From assembly GCF_016595155.1 (NCBI RefSeq), contig NZ_JAENGP010000001.1, positions 62,001 through 126,000 on the forward strand: a stretch of 64,000 nt of DNA, read 5' to 3'. The notes beneath the pieces were generated by a model. The model was given only the letters and a program-made list of their open reading frames with translations. It made no database searches and was not told the origin of the DNA. Source of the stretch: Advenella mandrilli (GTDB lineage: Bacteria > Pseudomonadota > Gammaproteobacteria > Burkholderiales > Burkholderiaceae_B). The position numbers were made by a program, and so were the translations under genes. The first letter of the stretch is position 1. Each line of letters starts with the position of its first letter. This document shows, piece by piece, positions 27,602 through 36,241 of the stretch.

Positions 27602-28573
27602 TTAAAGCTGGATGTCGGCCTTTTCAATAACTTCGCCCCACAGTTTGTGTTCACTATTAAGACGCGCTTTCAGATCGGCACCGTTGCTGAAGGTACGGGT
27701 GTAACCACCACGCTCCATCAATGCATCGAACTCGGGGTTCTTGTCAATGTTTCTTAGCGCCAGTTCCAGGCGCTGGGTGATATTGTCTGGCAAGCCTTTG
27801 GGGGCAGCCAGGCCATACCAGCCGGTAACGGCATAATCTTCAATGCCTGCTTCAATCATGGTGGGTACATCGGGCAGGGCACTGTTACGGGTTTTTGAGG
27901 TTACGGCCAATGCGCGTACTTTACCACCCTGAATGTAAGAAGCAGCAGTGTTACTGATATCAAACATGAAAGAGATTTTGCCGCTAATTACATCAATCAT
28001 GGCGGGAGAGTTGCCCCGGTAGGGTACGTGTAGCATGTCTGTATCGGTTTTCTGCTTCAGCAGTTCGGCAGAAAGCTGATTGGATGAACCGATACCGGCT
28101 GAGCCGAATGCAACGGTATTCGGGTTATTGCGGGCATAATCAACCAGCTCTTGTACGGACTTGACTGGCAGGTCATTATTGACCACCAGAACGTTGGTGT
28201 AATCAACAATATTACCAATGTAAGTGAAGTCATTGTCAAAATCAATTTTCACCGATTTCTGAATGTGTGGGGCAATGGTGGGTACAGGGCTGGCCAGAAA
28301 AGCCAGGGTATAGCCATCCGGGTTTGAACGGCTAACGCTTTCTGCACCAATCATGCCGCCGGCACCGGTTTTGTTTTCAACAACAACAGACTGCTTGAGC
28401 TCATCTGACAGGAATTTGGCAAAGGAGCGGGCGGTCGTGTCAACCGGGCCACCGGCTGCGTAACTCACAACCAGTCTGATAGGGCGTTCAGGGTACTCAG
28501 CCGCGAAAGCGGATACTGAGGCTGAAAGGGCGGTTAGGGCTGAGGCTGCCACTAATAGTTTTTTGACTAACAT
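27602..28573 (-). CDS. Bug-family periplasmic solute-binding protein 2
   Basis: A 323-residue secreted protein whose signal peptide ends SAFAA near residue 25. The ligand loop reads VSYAAGGPVDTTARSF. It ends the long leftward run that starts with the DUF35 gene; about 70 bp separate it from Bug protein 3. Sequence differences between the neighbouring Bug copies are large, so they are old duplicates with probably different ligands. Confidence 0.88.
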   Translation of the reverse strand: MLVKKLLVAASALTALSASVSAFAAEYPERPIRLVVSYAAGGPVDTTARSFAKFLSDELKQSVVVENKTGAGGMIGAESVSRSNPDGYTLAFLASPVPTIAPHIQKSVKIDFDNDFTYIGNIVDYTNVLVVNNDLPVKSVQELVDYARNNPNTVAFGSAGIGSSNQLSAELLKQKTDTDMLHVPYRGNSPAMIDVISGKISFMFDISNTAASYIQGGKVRALAVTSKTRNSALPDVPTMIEAGIEDYAVTGWYGLAAPKGLPDNITQRLELALRNIDKNPEFDALMERGGYTRTFSNGADLKARLNSEHKLWGEVIEKADIQL

Positions 28574-28643
28574 TAGGTCTCCAATAAATACAATCTTAAA
28601 ATAAAAGCCTTAAGAAGGTTTAAAATTTTTGATGTGCCAAAAG

Positions 28644-29636
28644 TTATTGAACTTTGGCTCCTGATTTTTCAACCGCTACTTTCCATTTCTGGATTTCGTT
28701 GCTGATATGCTGTTTAAATTCGTCCGGTGTGGAACCGGCGATTTCGTAGCCGTAGCTATTGAGCTGATTTTTTATTTCCGGATCATTGGCTGCATCAACA
28801 AAAGCCTTGTTCAGTTTCTGGACAATGGTGTCGGGAGTGTTGGCCGGAGCAATAATTCCGTACCAGCCGTCAACCGTAAAGTCGGGCACACCTGATTCGC
28901 TAACGGTAGGGACATCAGGCAGAACATTGGAGCGATTTTTTCCTGTGACGGCCAGGCCTTTGAGCTTGCCGCCTTTGACGTGCGGCATAGAAGTGGAAAT
29001 ACTGTCAAACATTAACGATACTTCACCGCTTAGCAAAGCGACGACTGCTGGGCCACTACCTTTGTAAGGGATGTGAATCATATCGGTATCGGTAGATGCC
29101 TTGAACAGTTCTGCGGCCAGATGGCTGGTATTGCCATTACCCGCAGAAGCAAAAGTGAGGGCGCCCGGATTTTTTTTGGCGTAGTCGATCAGTTCATTGA
29201 TGTTGTTGGCAGGTGTCTTGTGCGGGGCAGTCACCAGCATGGGTAAGGTGGCCAGCAGGGATACCGGTGCAAAATCCTGTTCGGTGTTGTAAGGCAATGA
29301 GGCATACATGCTTGGGTTGATAGCATGTGCGGCCAGCACCATTAGCACGGTATAGCCATCGGGTTTTGATCGTGCCAATTGGGAGGTGGCAATACTGCCG
29401 CCAGCACCTGGCTTGTACTCAATCACAATGGGCTGGCCCAGTGCTTTTTGCATTTGTGCGGCAACCGGGCGCGCCAGCATGTCGGCACTGCCACCCGGTG
29501 GGTAAGGAATAAGCAAGGTGATTGGCTTGGTTGGGAAATTGTCGGCTTGCGCGTGGGCAACCGTCAATCCACCGCATAATAATACGGTCCCCACGCCTGC
29601 CAGCAACTTTGCAACGATCGTCTTTGAAGCTTTCAT
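28644..29636 (-). CDS. Bug-family periplasmic solute-binding protein 3
   Basis: A 330-residue secreted protein with a signal peptide ending VAHAQA near residue 31. The ligand loop is IPYPPGGSADMLAR. GAGGAGAC lies before the ATG. It follows the CoA-transferase beta subunit by 35 bp, so uptake or sensing of the acid and its activation are probably co-expressed. Confidence 0.88.
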   Translation of the reverse strand: MKASKTIVAKLLAGVGTVLLCGGLTVAHAQADNFPTKPITLLIPYPPGGSADMLARPVAAQMQKALGQPIVIEYKPGAGGSIATSQLARSKPDGYTVLMVLAAHAINPSMYASLPYNTEQDFAPVSLLATLPMLVTAPHKTPANNINELIDYAKKNPGALTFASAGNGNTSHLAAELFKASTDTDMIHIPYKGSGPAVVALLSGEVSLMFDSISTSMPHVKGGKLKGLAVTGKNRSNVLPDVPTVSESGVPDFTVDGWYGIIAPANTPDTIVQKLNKAFVDAANDPEIKNQLNSYGYEIAGSTPDEFKQHISNEIQKWKVAVEKSGAKVQ

Positions 29637-29671
29637 TTTATGTCTCCTCGTTATGCTTGTGTTAGAACCGT

Positions 29672-30373
29672 TTAGTTTGTGTAATAAGGTTGTTGGTTCT
29701 CATCCAGATAAATCTTTTTGGGTGGATTTTCCGCAACCAGTTTGCCTTCGGTTTTGGCCTGCAGTTCTTCAAGGCTTAAACCATCTACCATGGCATGGAC
29801 ATGAAATGCATTGTCTTTCACTTCAATAACTGCCAGGTCTGTATATACCCAATTGACAACCTTGATACCGGTTAGCGGGTAGGTGCATTGATTGAGCAGC
29901 TTGGGTTTGCCATCGCGGGTTGTGTGATCCAGCATGACAATCACATTTTTTGCACCAACCGCCAGGTCCATGGCACCACCAATGGCAGCGATGGCATCGG
30001 GTGCATCGGTAATCCAGTTGGCCAGGTCTCCATTAACGGCTACCTGAAAACCACCCAGAATGGAATAGTCAAGGTGGCCACCGCGCATCATGGCAAAAGA
30101 GTTGGTGTGCTCGGTAATAGAGGCGCCTTCCAGAAGAATGATGGGCGTGCGGCTGGCATTGATAATGTCATAATCAATTTCATGATCAATGGCGGTGCGG
30201 CCCATGCCTAAAATACCGTTTTCACTGTGAAGAATGATTTCCCTGTCTTCGGGCAGGTAATCAGCAACCAGGGTAGGCATGCCAATGCCCAGGTTAACGT
30301 AGGAACCGTCGGGCAGGGTTTGTGCAACCAGTTTGGCAATCTGGGCCCGGTTCAATGAAGTAATACTAGACAT
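29672..30373 (-). CDS. 3-oxoacid/3-oxoadipate CoA-transferase, beta subunit
   Basis: The catalytic subunit of a class I CoA-transferase (ScoB/PcaJ/CatJ type), 233 residues. The active-site glutamate is Glu51 in HSENGILG; the family's GIGMPT and GGHLDYSILGGFQV motifs are present. The ATG at 30373 overlaps the stop of the alpha subunit by 8 bp and has AGGAG upstream inside that gene, showing translational coupling. Whether the acid is 3-oxoadipate, acetoacetate or another 3-oxoacid cannot be decided. Confidence 0.88.
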   Translation of the reverse strand: MSSITSLNRAQIAKLVAQTLPDGSYVNLGIGMPTLVADYLPEDREIILHSENGILGMGRTAIDHEIDYDIINASRTPIILLEGASITEHTNSFAMMRGGHLDYSILGGFQVAVNGDLANWITDAPDAIAAIGGAMDLAVGAKNVIVMLDHTTRDGKPKLLNQCTYPLTGIKVVNWVYTDLAVIEVKDNAFHVHAMVDGLSLEELQAKTEGKLVAENPPKKIYLDENQQPYYTN

Positions 30374-31040
30374 TGCCCGCTCCTGCCAGAACAATAGATT
30401 TAACAAAAATGCCCGGTGTCATGACGTGTTCGGGGTGCAGTTCACCCAGCCCTACGATTTTATCGACTTGGGCAATGGTGTTTTTGGCAGCCGTACTCAT
30501 GACCGGGTTGAAGTTGCGGGCGGCCCAGCGATAGGTCAGGTTACCCCAGCGATCACCCAAATGGGCTTTAACCAGGGCGAAATCACCGTGTAGGGGTTGT
30601 TCAAGAATATAGCCAACCCCATCAACAACCCGTTCTTCTTTGCCTTCGGCAACGCGGGTGCCATAGCCGGTTGGCGTAAAGAAAGGCCCCAGCCCGGCCC
30701 CGGCTGCACGCAGGCGTTCGGCCAGCGTGCCCTGGGGCATGCATTCAAGTTCAACTTGGCCGGCCCGGAAGGCGTTGGCAAACACATCGGATAGTGGTGG
30801 ACGTGGGTGTGAACAAATGATTTTGCGGACCTGGCCGTTTTTAATCAGGCCGGCAATGCCGTTTTCGCGGGTGCCTGCGTTATTGCTAATGATGGTCAGG
30901 TCTTTAGTGCCCATTTTCTGAAGGCTGGCAAGCAGTTCGAAAGGAATGCCCGCATCTCCAAACCCGCCAACGATGACGGATGCACCGTTGGGGATTTGTT
31001 CCAGCGCTTCAAGATGGGATGAAACGATTTTATTGATCAT
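30366..31040 (-). CDS. 3-oxoacid/3-oxoadipate CoA-transferase, alpha subunit
   Basis: The partner of the beta subunit, 224 residues starting MINKIVSSH. It carries the family GG loop VIVGGFGDAGIPFELL, an asparagine-rich strand IISNNAG and the FFTPTGYGT motif shared with PcaI/CatI enzymes. The start at 31040 leaves 8 bp after the stop of the upstream Bug gene; its own ribosome-binding site is weak, which suggests reinitiation. Confidence 0.87.
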   Translation of the reverse strand: MINKIVSSHLEALEQIPNGASVIVGGFGDAGIPFELLASLQKMGTKDLTIISNNAGTRENGIAGLIKNGQVRKIICSHPRPPLSDVFANAFRAGQVELECMPQGTLAERLRAAGAGLGPFFTPTGYGTRVAEGKEERVVDGVGYILEQPLHGDFALVKAHLGDRWGNLTYRWAARNFNPVMSTAAKNTIAQVDKIVGLGELHPEHVMTPGIFVKSIVLAGAGNV

Positions 31041-31048
31041 GCTGTGTG

Positions 31049-32011
31049 TTAGTCCATTTTCAGATTGGCCGCCTTGACGGTATCTGCCCATAAAGCTTGC
31101 TGGTCTTCAATGAAGGTTGCAAACTCAGCCGGGGTGTTGCCACCGGGCTGGCCACCCATGCCGGCAAAACGGGTTTTCACATCTTCGCTCTCCAATGCGG
31201 TCTTGGCTGCCTTGTGGAGTTTGGCCACCACGTCATCAGGTGTGCCGGCGGGAGCCAGCAAGCCGAACCAGGCAGTCACAACCATGTTGTCAATGCCGGC
31301 TTCTTTCATGGTGGGAACGTCAGGCAGCTCGGCGACACGGGCGTCACTGGTAACGGCCAGTGCCTTGAATTTACCCGACTGGATGGAAGGCAGTGAGCTG
31401 GGCAGGTTGTCTATCATGAAGGTATATTGATTGCCAAGCAGGGCACTGACGGCAGGGCCCGCGCCTTTATAAGGAATATGTTCGGCATCCAGGTTGGCAC
31501 GTTGCAGGAACATTTCTGCCGACATATGCGGAGACTGTCCTTTGCCGGATGAACCGAAGTTTTGGCGGTCTTTGTTTTCTGAAACGTATTTGATCAGCTC
31601 ACTCACTGTATTGACCGGTGTTGCTTCATTGACAACCAGTACATTGGGTACGGAAATAACCAATGTGATGGGCGTAAAATCGTCTTTCTTGTAAGGCAGC
31701 GAGTCGTACAGGCTGTAGTTGATGGCGTTGGGGCCGATATTACCCATGATTAAGGTGTAACCATCGGGCTTGGCGCGAACCAGTGCCTGGGTGCCGATAA
31801 TACCGGCGGCACCAGCCTTGTTTTCTACAACAACGGTCTGGCCAAGTTCCTGGCCCATTTTTTCACCAATAATGCGGGAAACAATATCAGTGGTGCCACC
31901 GGGGGCGGCGGGAACAATAATGGTAATGTTCTGTTCCGGCCATTCTGCCAGTGCGGGTGTACTGAACAGGATACCCAGGGACAGGGCCAGGGCGGATTTA
32001 ATACGTTTCAT
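31049..32011 (-). CDS. Bug-family periplasmic solute-binding protein 4
   Basis: A 320-residue secreted protein starting MKRIKSALALS with a signal peptide ending PALA near residue 22. The ligand loop is VPAAPGGTTDIVSR. A TTG four codons upstream is a less likely start. It is embedded between the thiolase-like gene and the CoA-transferase genes, which ties its ligand to this pathway. Confidence 0.87.
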   Translation of the reverse strand: MKRIKSALALSLGILFSTPALAEWPEQNITIIVPAAPGGTTDIVSRIIGEKMGQELGQTVVVENKAGAAGIIGTQALVRAKPDGYTLIMGNIGPNAINYSLYDSLPYKKDDFTPITLVISVPNVLVVNEATPVNTVSELIKYVSENKDRQNFGSSGKGQSPHMSAEMFLQRANLDAEHIPYKGAGPAVSALLGNQYTFMIDNLPSSLPSIQSGKFKALAVTSDARVAELPDVPTMKEAGIDNMVVTAWFGLLAPAGTPDDVVAKLHKAAKTALESEDVKTRFAGMGGQPGGNTPAEFATFIEDQQALWADTVKAANLKMD

Positions 32012-32075
32012 AATTAGTCTCAAGTAGGGGAAGCCGGGATCACCGGCTTAAAATTGGATGGGCGGAATCACCGGT

Positions 32076-33248
32076 TTACAGTGTTTCTGCCGTACCCAGA
32101 ATGGCGGTTGACTGGCTTGACAGGGTGCCGCCATTACCATGAACGACAGCCAGTTTGGCGCCGTCCACCTGGCGTTCATCGCAGCTGCCGCGTAATTGCC
32201 GGACCGCTTCAATCAGGATGAAAATGCCGTACATGCCGGGGTGAACGCATGACAGGCCACCACCGTTGGTGTTAACCGGTAAAATACCGCCCGGGGCAAT
32301 GTTGCCATTGCTCACAAAGGCACCGCCTTCGCCTTTCTTGCAGAAACCAAGGTCTTCAAGGAACAGAATAGTATTGATGGTGAAGGCGTCATACACTTCA
32401 ACCACATCAATATCGGCTGGCTTGACACCGGCCATTTCAAAGGCGATTTTGCCTGATTGCTGGGCAGCGGTGATCGTCAGGTCATGCATGGAAGAAATTT
32501 GACGGTTCCAGATGGCCGTAGAGTTACCCAGTACATAAACCGGTTTCTGTTTCATGTTTTTGGCGCGATCGGCGCGTACCAGTACATAAGCCCCGGCACC
32601 ATCGCTAACCAGGCAGCAGTCACGCACGGTTAGCGGGTCTGATACCATTTTTGAATTCAGTACGTCTTCAATGCTAAGCGGGTCGCGCATGCTGGCTTCA
32701 GGGTTCAGTTGTGCCCATTTGCGTGCGGCAACCGCCACTTCGGCCAGGTTTTCACGGGTGGTGCCATATTGGTGCATGTGGCGGTTGGCAGCCAGCGCAT
32801 ACGAGCTGAGCGGGCTTAATGGATTGTATGGGTTTTCATACGGTTGCGGGTCCATCATTTTGCGCATATTACCAATGGTGGCGCGGTTAACGGTAGATGT
32901 GCGCTGCGTGCTGCCGTAGCAGACCAGTACTGCATTGCATTGGCCTGATTCCAGTGCCTGGATGGCCGGCATTAAATGGGCCACAAAGCTGGAGCCGCCA
33001 ATCATGGTGCTGTCAATAAAAGTGGGGCGAATGCCAAGGTGTTCAATGGCTGGCATGACCCACATGGTGGCGGCCACGCTGGCGGTTGCAATACCGTCAA
33101 TATCCTGCATGGTTAAACCGGCGTCTGCAACGGCACGCTGGGCCGCCTGCACCATGATTTCCATTTCGCTAAAACCGCTTGCATCACCTAAACCGGCTTG
33201 TCCAACACCCACAATGGCAGCGGAGCCTCTTAGTTTTTTATCAATCAT
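32076..33248 (-). CDS. SCP-x-type thiolase-like protein, nucleophilic Cys missing
   Basis: A 390-residue thiolase-fold protein of the lipid-transfer/SCP-x subgroup. The place where thiolases carry the reactive Cys reads MIGGSSFVAHL, with Ser instead. The C-terminal half keeps VYDAFTINTILFLEDLG and NTNGGGLSCVHPGMYG. In steroid degraders, Cys-less members such as Ltp2 work with a DUF35 protein as retro-aldolases that split a 3-hydroxyacyl-CoA; the adjacent DUF35 gene here fits that. A plain acyltransferase role therefore looks less likely. AGGAGAA precedes the ATG. Confidence 0.82.
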   Translation of the reverse strand: MIDKKLRGSAAIVGVGQAGLGDASGFSEMEIMVQAAQRAVADAGLTMQDIDGIATASVAATMWVMPAIEHLGIRPTFIDSTMIGGSSFVAHLMPAIQALESGQCNAVLVCYGSTQRTSTVNRATIGNMRKMMDPQPYENPYNPLSPLSSYALAANRHMHQYGTTRENLAEVAVAARKWAQLNPEASMRDPLSIEDVLNSKMVSDPLTVRDCCLVSDGAGAYVLVRADRAKNMKQKPVYVLGNSTAIWNRQISSMHDLTITAAQQSGKIAFEMAGVKPADIDVVEVYDAFTINTILFLEDLGFCKKGEGGAFVSNGNIAPGGILPVNTNGGGLSCVHPGMYGIFILIEAVRQLRGSCDERQVDGAKLAVVHGNGGTLSSQSTAILGTAETL

Positions 33249-33250
33249 TT

Positions 33251-33643
33251 TTATTCTCCTGCCACTGTGAAAATTACAATATTGCCTTCTTCGGCTGTTT
33301 TGACGCTTGCCTGGACTTTCTGGCCAATCTTGACCTCGGCAGGGGCAATGCCTTCAACCCGGCTCATCATGCGGGGACCTTCTTCCAGGTCGATCAGGGC
33401 AACATTGTAATCACCACCTGCTTCAGGTTTTTTGCGTACGATCGTAGTGGCATAGACGGTACCCTTTCCGGAAGGGGCATACCATTCGATGTCACCGGAG
33501 CCACAGTGCGGGCAAATCATGCGTGGAAAGAAAATACTGGTGCTGCATGCCTTGCAGCGCTGAATCAGGAAATGTCCCTGTGCAAGTTGTTCGTGGAAGT
33601 ACTTTTCAGCCCCCACGGTTAATGTTGCATTGTCTTGTGCCAT
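33251..33643 (-). CDS. DUF35 (Zn-ribbon / OB-fold) acyl-CoA-binding partner protein
   Basis: A 130-residue protein with an N-terminal helix, a rubredoxin-like zinc ribbon (CKACSTSIFFPRMICPHC) and an OB-fold with AEVKIGQKVQASV. DUF35 proteins bind acyl-CoA and partner thiolase-like enzymes. Its stop lies 2 bp from the start of the thiolase-like gene, so the two are coupled. It is the first gene of the long leftward operon; the ATG at 33643 is preferred over a TTG five codons upstream. Confidence 0.86.
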   Translation of the reverse strand: MAQDNATLTVGAEKYFHEQLAQGHFLIQRCKACSTSIFFPRMICPHCGSGDIEWYAPSGKGTVYATTIVRKKPEAGGDYNVALIDLEEGPRMMSRVEGIAPAEVKIGQKVQASVKTAEEGNIVIFTVAGE

Positions 33644-33710
33644 AAATAATTCTCGCAAAATGATAATAACGAATCGTCATAGTATTTATTCAGACGGTTG
33701 TAAATGCAAT

Positions 33711-33746
33711 CTTCATTTTATGAAGTACGTCTTCATTCTGAATGAA
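33711..33746. promoter_or_regulatory. Two related palindromes in a divergent promoter
   Basis: CTTCATTTTATGAAG (33711-33725) and TTCATTCTGAATGAA (33732-33746) are both perfect inverted repeats with TTCAT/ATGAA arms. Their centres are 21 bp apart, two turns of the helix. They lie between the start of the leftward DUF35 operon and the rightward acyl-CoA dehydrogenase operon, where one regulator could control both. No regulator gene is adjacent. Confidence 0.5.
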
Positions 33747-33891
33747 TTATGGTTTCTACTAATAGGCAGGAAGGTAAAGTGCGAGGGCAGGCGTTCAGTT
33801 AAACCGCTGTTGAATAGGGGCTTCCAAAAAAGTAAATTGTGAAACCTTTCTTTTTGTAGTGTTATAGCATTAATTAAAAAATGGAGGACAT

Positions 33892-35082
33892 ATGGATCTG
33901 AATTTAACACAGGAAGATATTGCATTTCGTGAAGAGGTAAGGCAGTTTGTGGCAACCGCCTTGCCCCAGGATATTAAAGACAAGGTGTTTAAACACCAGC
34001 GCCTGGAAAACACGGATTATATTCGCTGGCATCACGCTCTTGATGATCATGGTTGGGGGGCACCCAGCTGGCCGGTCGAGTTCGGTGGCACCGGCTGGAC
34101 CGCCTTGCAAAAACTGATATTTGAAATCGAGTCTTTTAAAGGGGGCGCTCCCCGCCTGCTGCCATTTGGCTTAAGCATGATTGGCCCGGTGTTAATGAAA
34201 TATGCCAGCCCTGAAATGCAGCAACGCTTTTTGCCGCGTATGCTGCGGATTGAAGACTGGTGGTGCCAGGGATATTCAGAACCCGGTGCGGGCTCTGACC
34301 TGGCTTCACTGAAAACCCGTGCCGAAAAAACACCTGAAGGTTATGTCGTTAACGGGCAGAAAACCTGGACAACCCTTGGGCAATATGCCGACTGGATGTT
34401 CTGTCTGGTTCGTACCGATCCGGATGCCAAGCCACAACGTGGTATTTCCATGCTGTTAATTGATATGCGCCAGCCTGGTGTTACCGTACGCCCCATCAAG
34501 ACCCTGGATGGTGGGCATGATGTGAACGAAGTCTGGCTGGAAGATGTCAAGGTTCCTTATGAAAACCTGGTGGGTAATGAGAACGAAGGCTGGACTTATG
34601 CCAAGTATTTGCTGGGCCATGAGCGTACCGGGATTGCGGGTATCGGGCTGTGCTATCGCGAGCTGCAAATTCTTAAAGACCTGGCTGCTGAAGTGCAGTG
34701 GAATGGTAAACCGGCCAATCAGGATAGCCGCCTGAAAGACAAAATTTCCCTGATAGAAGCAGATATTATTGCCCTGGAAATGATGTTGCTGCGTATTGCA
34801 TCAGACAGCACGCAAGGCCCTGGACCACAGGCCTCCGTATTAAAAATCCGGGGCTCTGAAGTCCAGCAGGATCTGGCCAAACTCCAGCTTGAAGTAATGG
34901 GTCTGAACGGCTGGCCTTACAGCCCTTCCTGGCTGGAAGCGGGCAGTGACGTGTTTGGCCCTGGGCACGAGTTTGCGGCAGCGGCATCCGCCAATTATTT
35001 TGATATGCGTAAAACCACGATTTATGGTGGCACGACAGAGGTTCAGAAATCCATTATTGCCAAGCAGATTCTGGATGTGTAA
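33892..35082 (+). CDS. Acyl-CoA dehydrogenase (first of an adjacent pair)
   Basis: An FAD-dependent acyl-CoA dehydrogenase of 396 residues that would make the 2-enoyl-CoA. Visible landmarks are QGYSEPGAGSDLASLKTRA (FAD/substrate region) and the C-terminal IYGGTTEVQKSIIAKQIL. The usual MCAD catalytic Glu position reads Gly, as in many long/branched-chain types. TGGAGGAC precedes the ATG. The adjacent gene encodes a second, smaller ACAD; such pairs in steroid degraders form alpha2beta2 enzymes. Confidence 0.9.
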   Translation: MDLNLTQEDIAFREEVRQFVATALPQDIKDKVFKHQRLENTDYIRWHHALDDHGWGAPSWPVEFGGTGWTALQKLIFEIESFKGGAPRLLPFGLSMIGPVLMKYASPEMQQRFLPRMLRIEDWWCQGYSEPGAGSDLASLKTRAEKTPEGYVVNGQKTWTTLGQYADWMFCLVRTDPDAKPQRGISMLLIDMRQPGVTVRPIKTLDGGHDVNEVWLEDVKVPYENLVGNENEGWTYAKYLLGHERTGIAGIGLCYRELQILKDLAAEVQWNGKPANQDSRLKDKISLIEADIIALEMMLLRIASDSTQGPGPQASVLKIRGSEVQQDLAKLQLEVMGLNGWPYSPSWLEAGSDVFGPGHEFAAAASANYFDMRKTTIYGGTTEVQKSIIAKQILDV

Positions 35083-35128
35083 TTGTTAACGGTCATTGAA
35101 CCCAAAATTAAAGAAAACTGGAGGAATA

Positions 35129-36241
35129 ATGGATTTCGCATATAGTCAAGAACAGCAAATGCTGACAGAAAGTTTAAGTCGTGTCGTCAAAGAAGACTGG
35201 AGTTTTGAAAAACGCCGCAAGCGGCAGGAACAGGCAGAACTGGACAGTGCCGCCTGGAATACACTGGCCGAGCTGGGCGTGCTGGGTTTGAGCGTGCCAG
35301 CAGAATATGACGGTTTTGGTGAGTCGGCCGCCTCGTTGCTGGCCATTCACCAGGAGCTGGGCCGTGGCCTGGTGTCAGAGCCGGTGGTACCCAGCGCCGT
35401 TATGGGTGCACGGATTCTGGCCGGGAGCGATAACGAAGCGCTTAAGCAGGATTACCTAGGCAAGATTGCCAGCGGCGAAACCATCTTTTCACTGGCCTAT
35501 GAAGAAGGCCAGCGTAACGATAATCCGGCCGATATCAGCACACAGGTGCAGAATCAGGACGGCAAGCTGGTTTTGTCGGGGCAGAAACAGGCCGTATGGC
35601 ATGCGGGGGCGGCCAATGTCTTTATTGTTAGTGCCTTGTTAAACGGTGAGCTGGCCCTGTTGCTGGTGCCATCTGATATTGACGGTATTGTGGTGCAAGA
35701 TTTCCCCACCATGGATGGTACCCGTTGCGGCAATATCGCTTTTAACCAGGTCAATCTTGATGCCTCAGCCTTGCTGGCAAGCGGCCAGCAAGCGCTGGAT
35801 TTGTTAAACCAGGGGCTTGATGATGGTATCGTGGCCCTGTGTGCCCATGCCGCCGGTGCGATGGATGCGTTGCTGGGTATTACGGTTGAATACCTGAAAA
35901 CCCGTCAACAGTTTGGCAAGCCGCTGGCTCAGTTCCAGGTGCTTCAGCATCGTCTGGCCGATATGTATGTCCAGAAGGAAGTGGCTTTGTCCATGGCCTA
36001 TGTGGCGGTCGCGGCTGTAGGAGAGGCCGATCAGGCCAAAAAACGTCGCATGCTGTCATCCGCCAAAGTAAAGGTGGCCATGGCGGGCCGTTTAATTGCA
36101 GAGAGTGCCGTCCAGTTGCACGGTGGTATGGGTATGACCCATGAGCTGGAAGTGGGCGATTACTTTAAACGCTTAACGTTTATTGATTATTTGTTGGGCG
36201 ATACGACGTATCACCTGAAGCAGCTGGAGGCTCTTGAATGA
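35129..36241 (+). CDS. Acyl-CoA dehydrogenase (second of an adjacent pair)
   Basis: A 370-residue ACAD-fold protein, start chosen at 35129 because GGAGGAA lies just before it. It keeps KTRQQFGKPLAQFQVLQHRLADM and AVQLHGGMGMTHEL, but lacks the C-terminal YGGTxEIQ segment seen in its neighbour. It is 46 bp downstream of that gene and its stop overlaps the next ATG (ATGA). It may be the non-identical subunit of a heteromeric dehydrogenase rather than an independent enzyme. Confidence 0.87.
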   Translation: MDFAYSQEQQMLTESLSRVVKEDWSFEKRRKRQEQAELDSAAWNTLAELGVLGLSVPAEYDGFGESAASLLAIHQELGRGLVSEPVVPSAVMGARILAGSDNEALKQDYLGKIASGETIFSLAYEEGQRNDNPADISTQVQNQDGKLVLSGQKQAVWHAGAANVFIVSALLNGELALLLVPSDIDGIVVQDFPTMDGTRCGNIAFNQVNLDASALLASGQQALDLLNQGLDDGIVALCAHAAGAMDALLGITVEYLKTRQQFGKPLAQFQVLQHRLADMYVQKEVALSMAYVAVAAVGEADQAKKRRMLSSAKVKVAMAGRLIAESAVQLHGGMGMTHELEVGDYFKRLTFIDYLLGDTTYHLKQLEALE

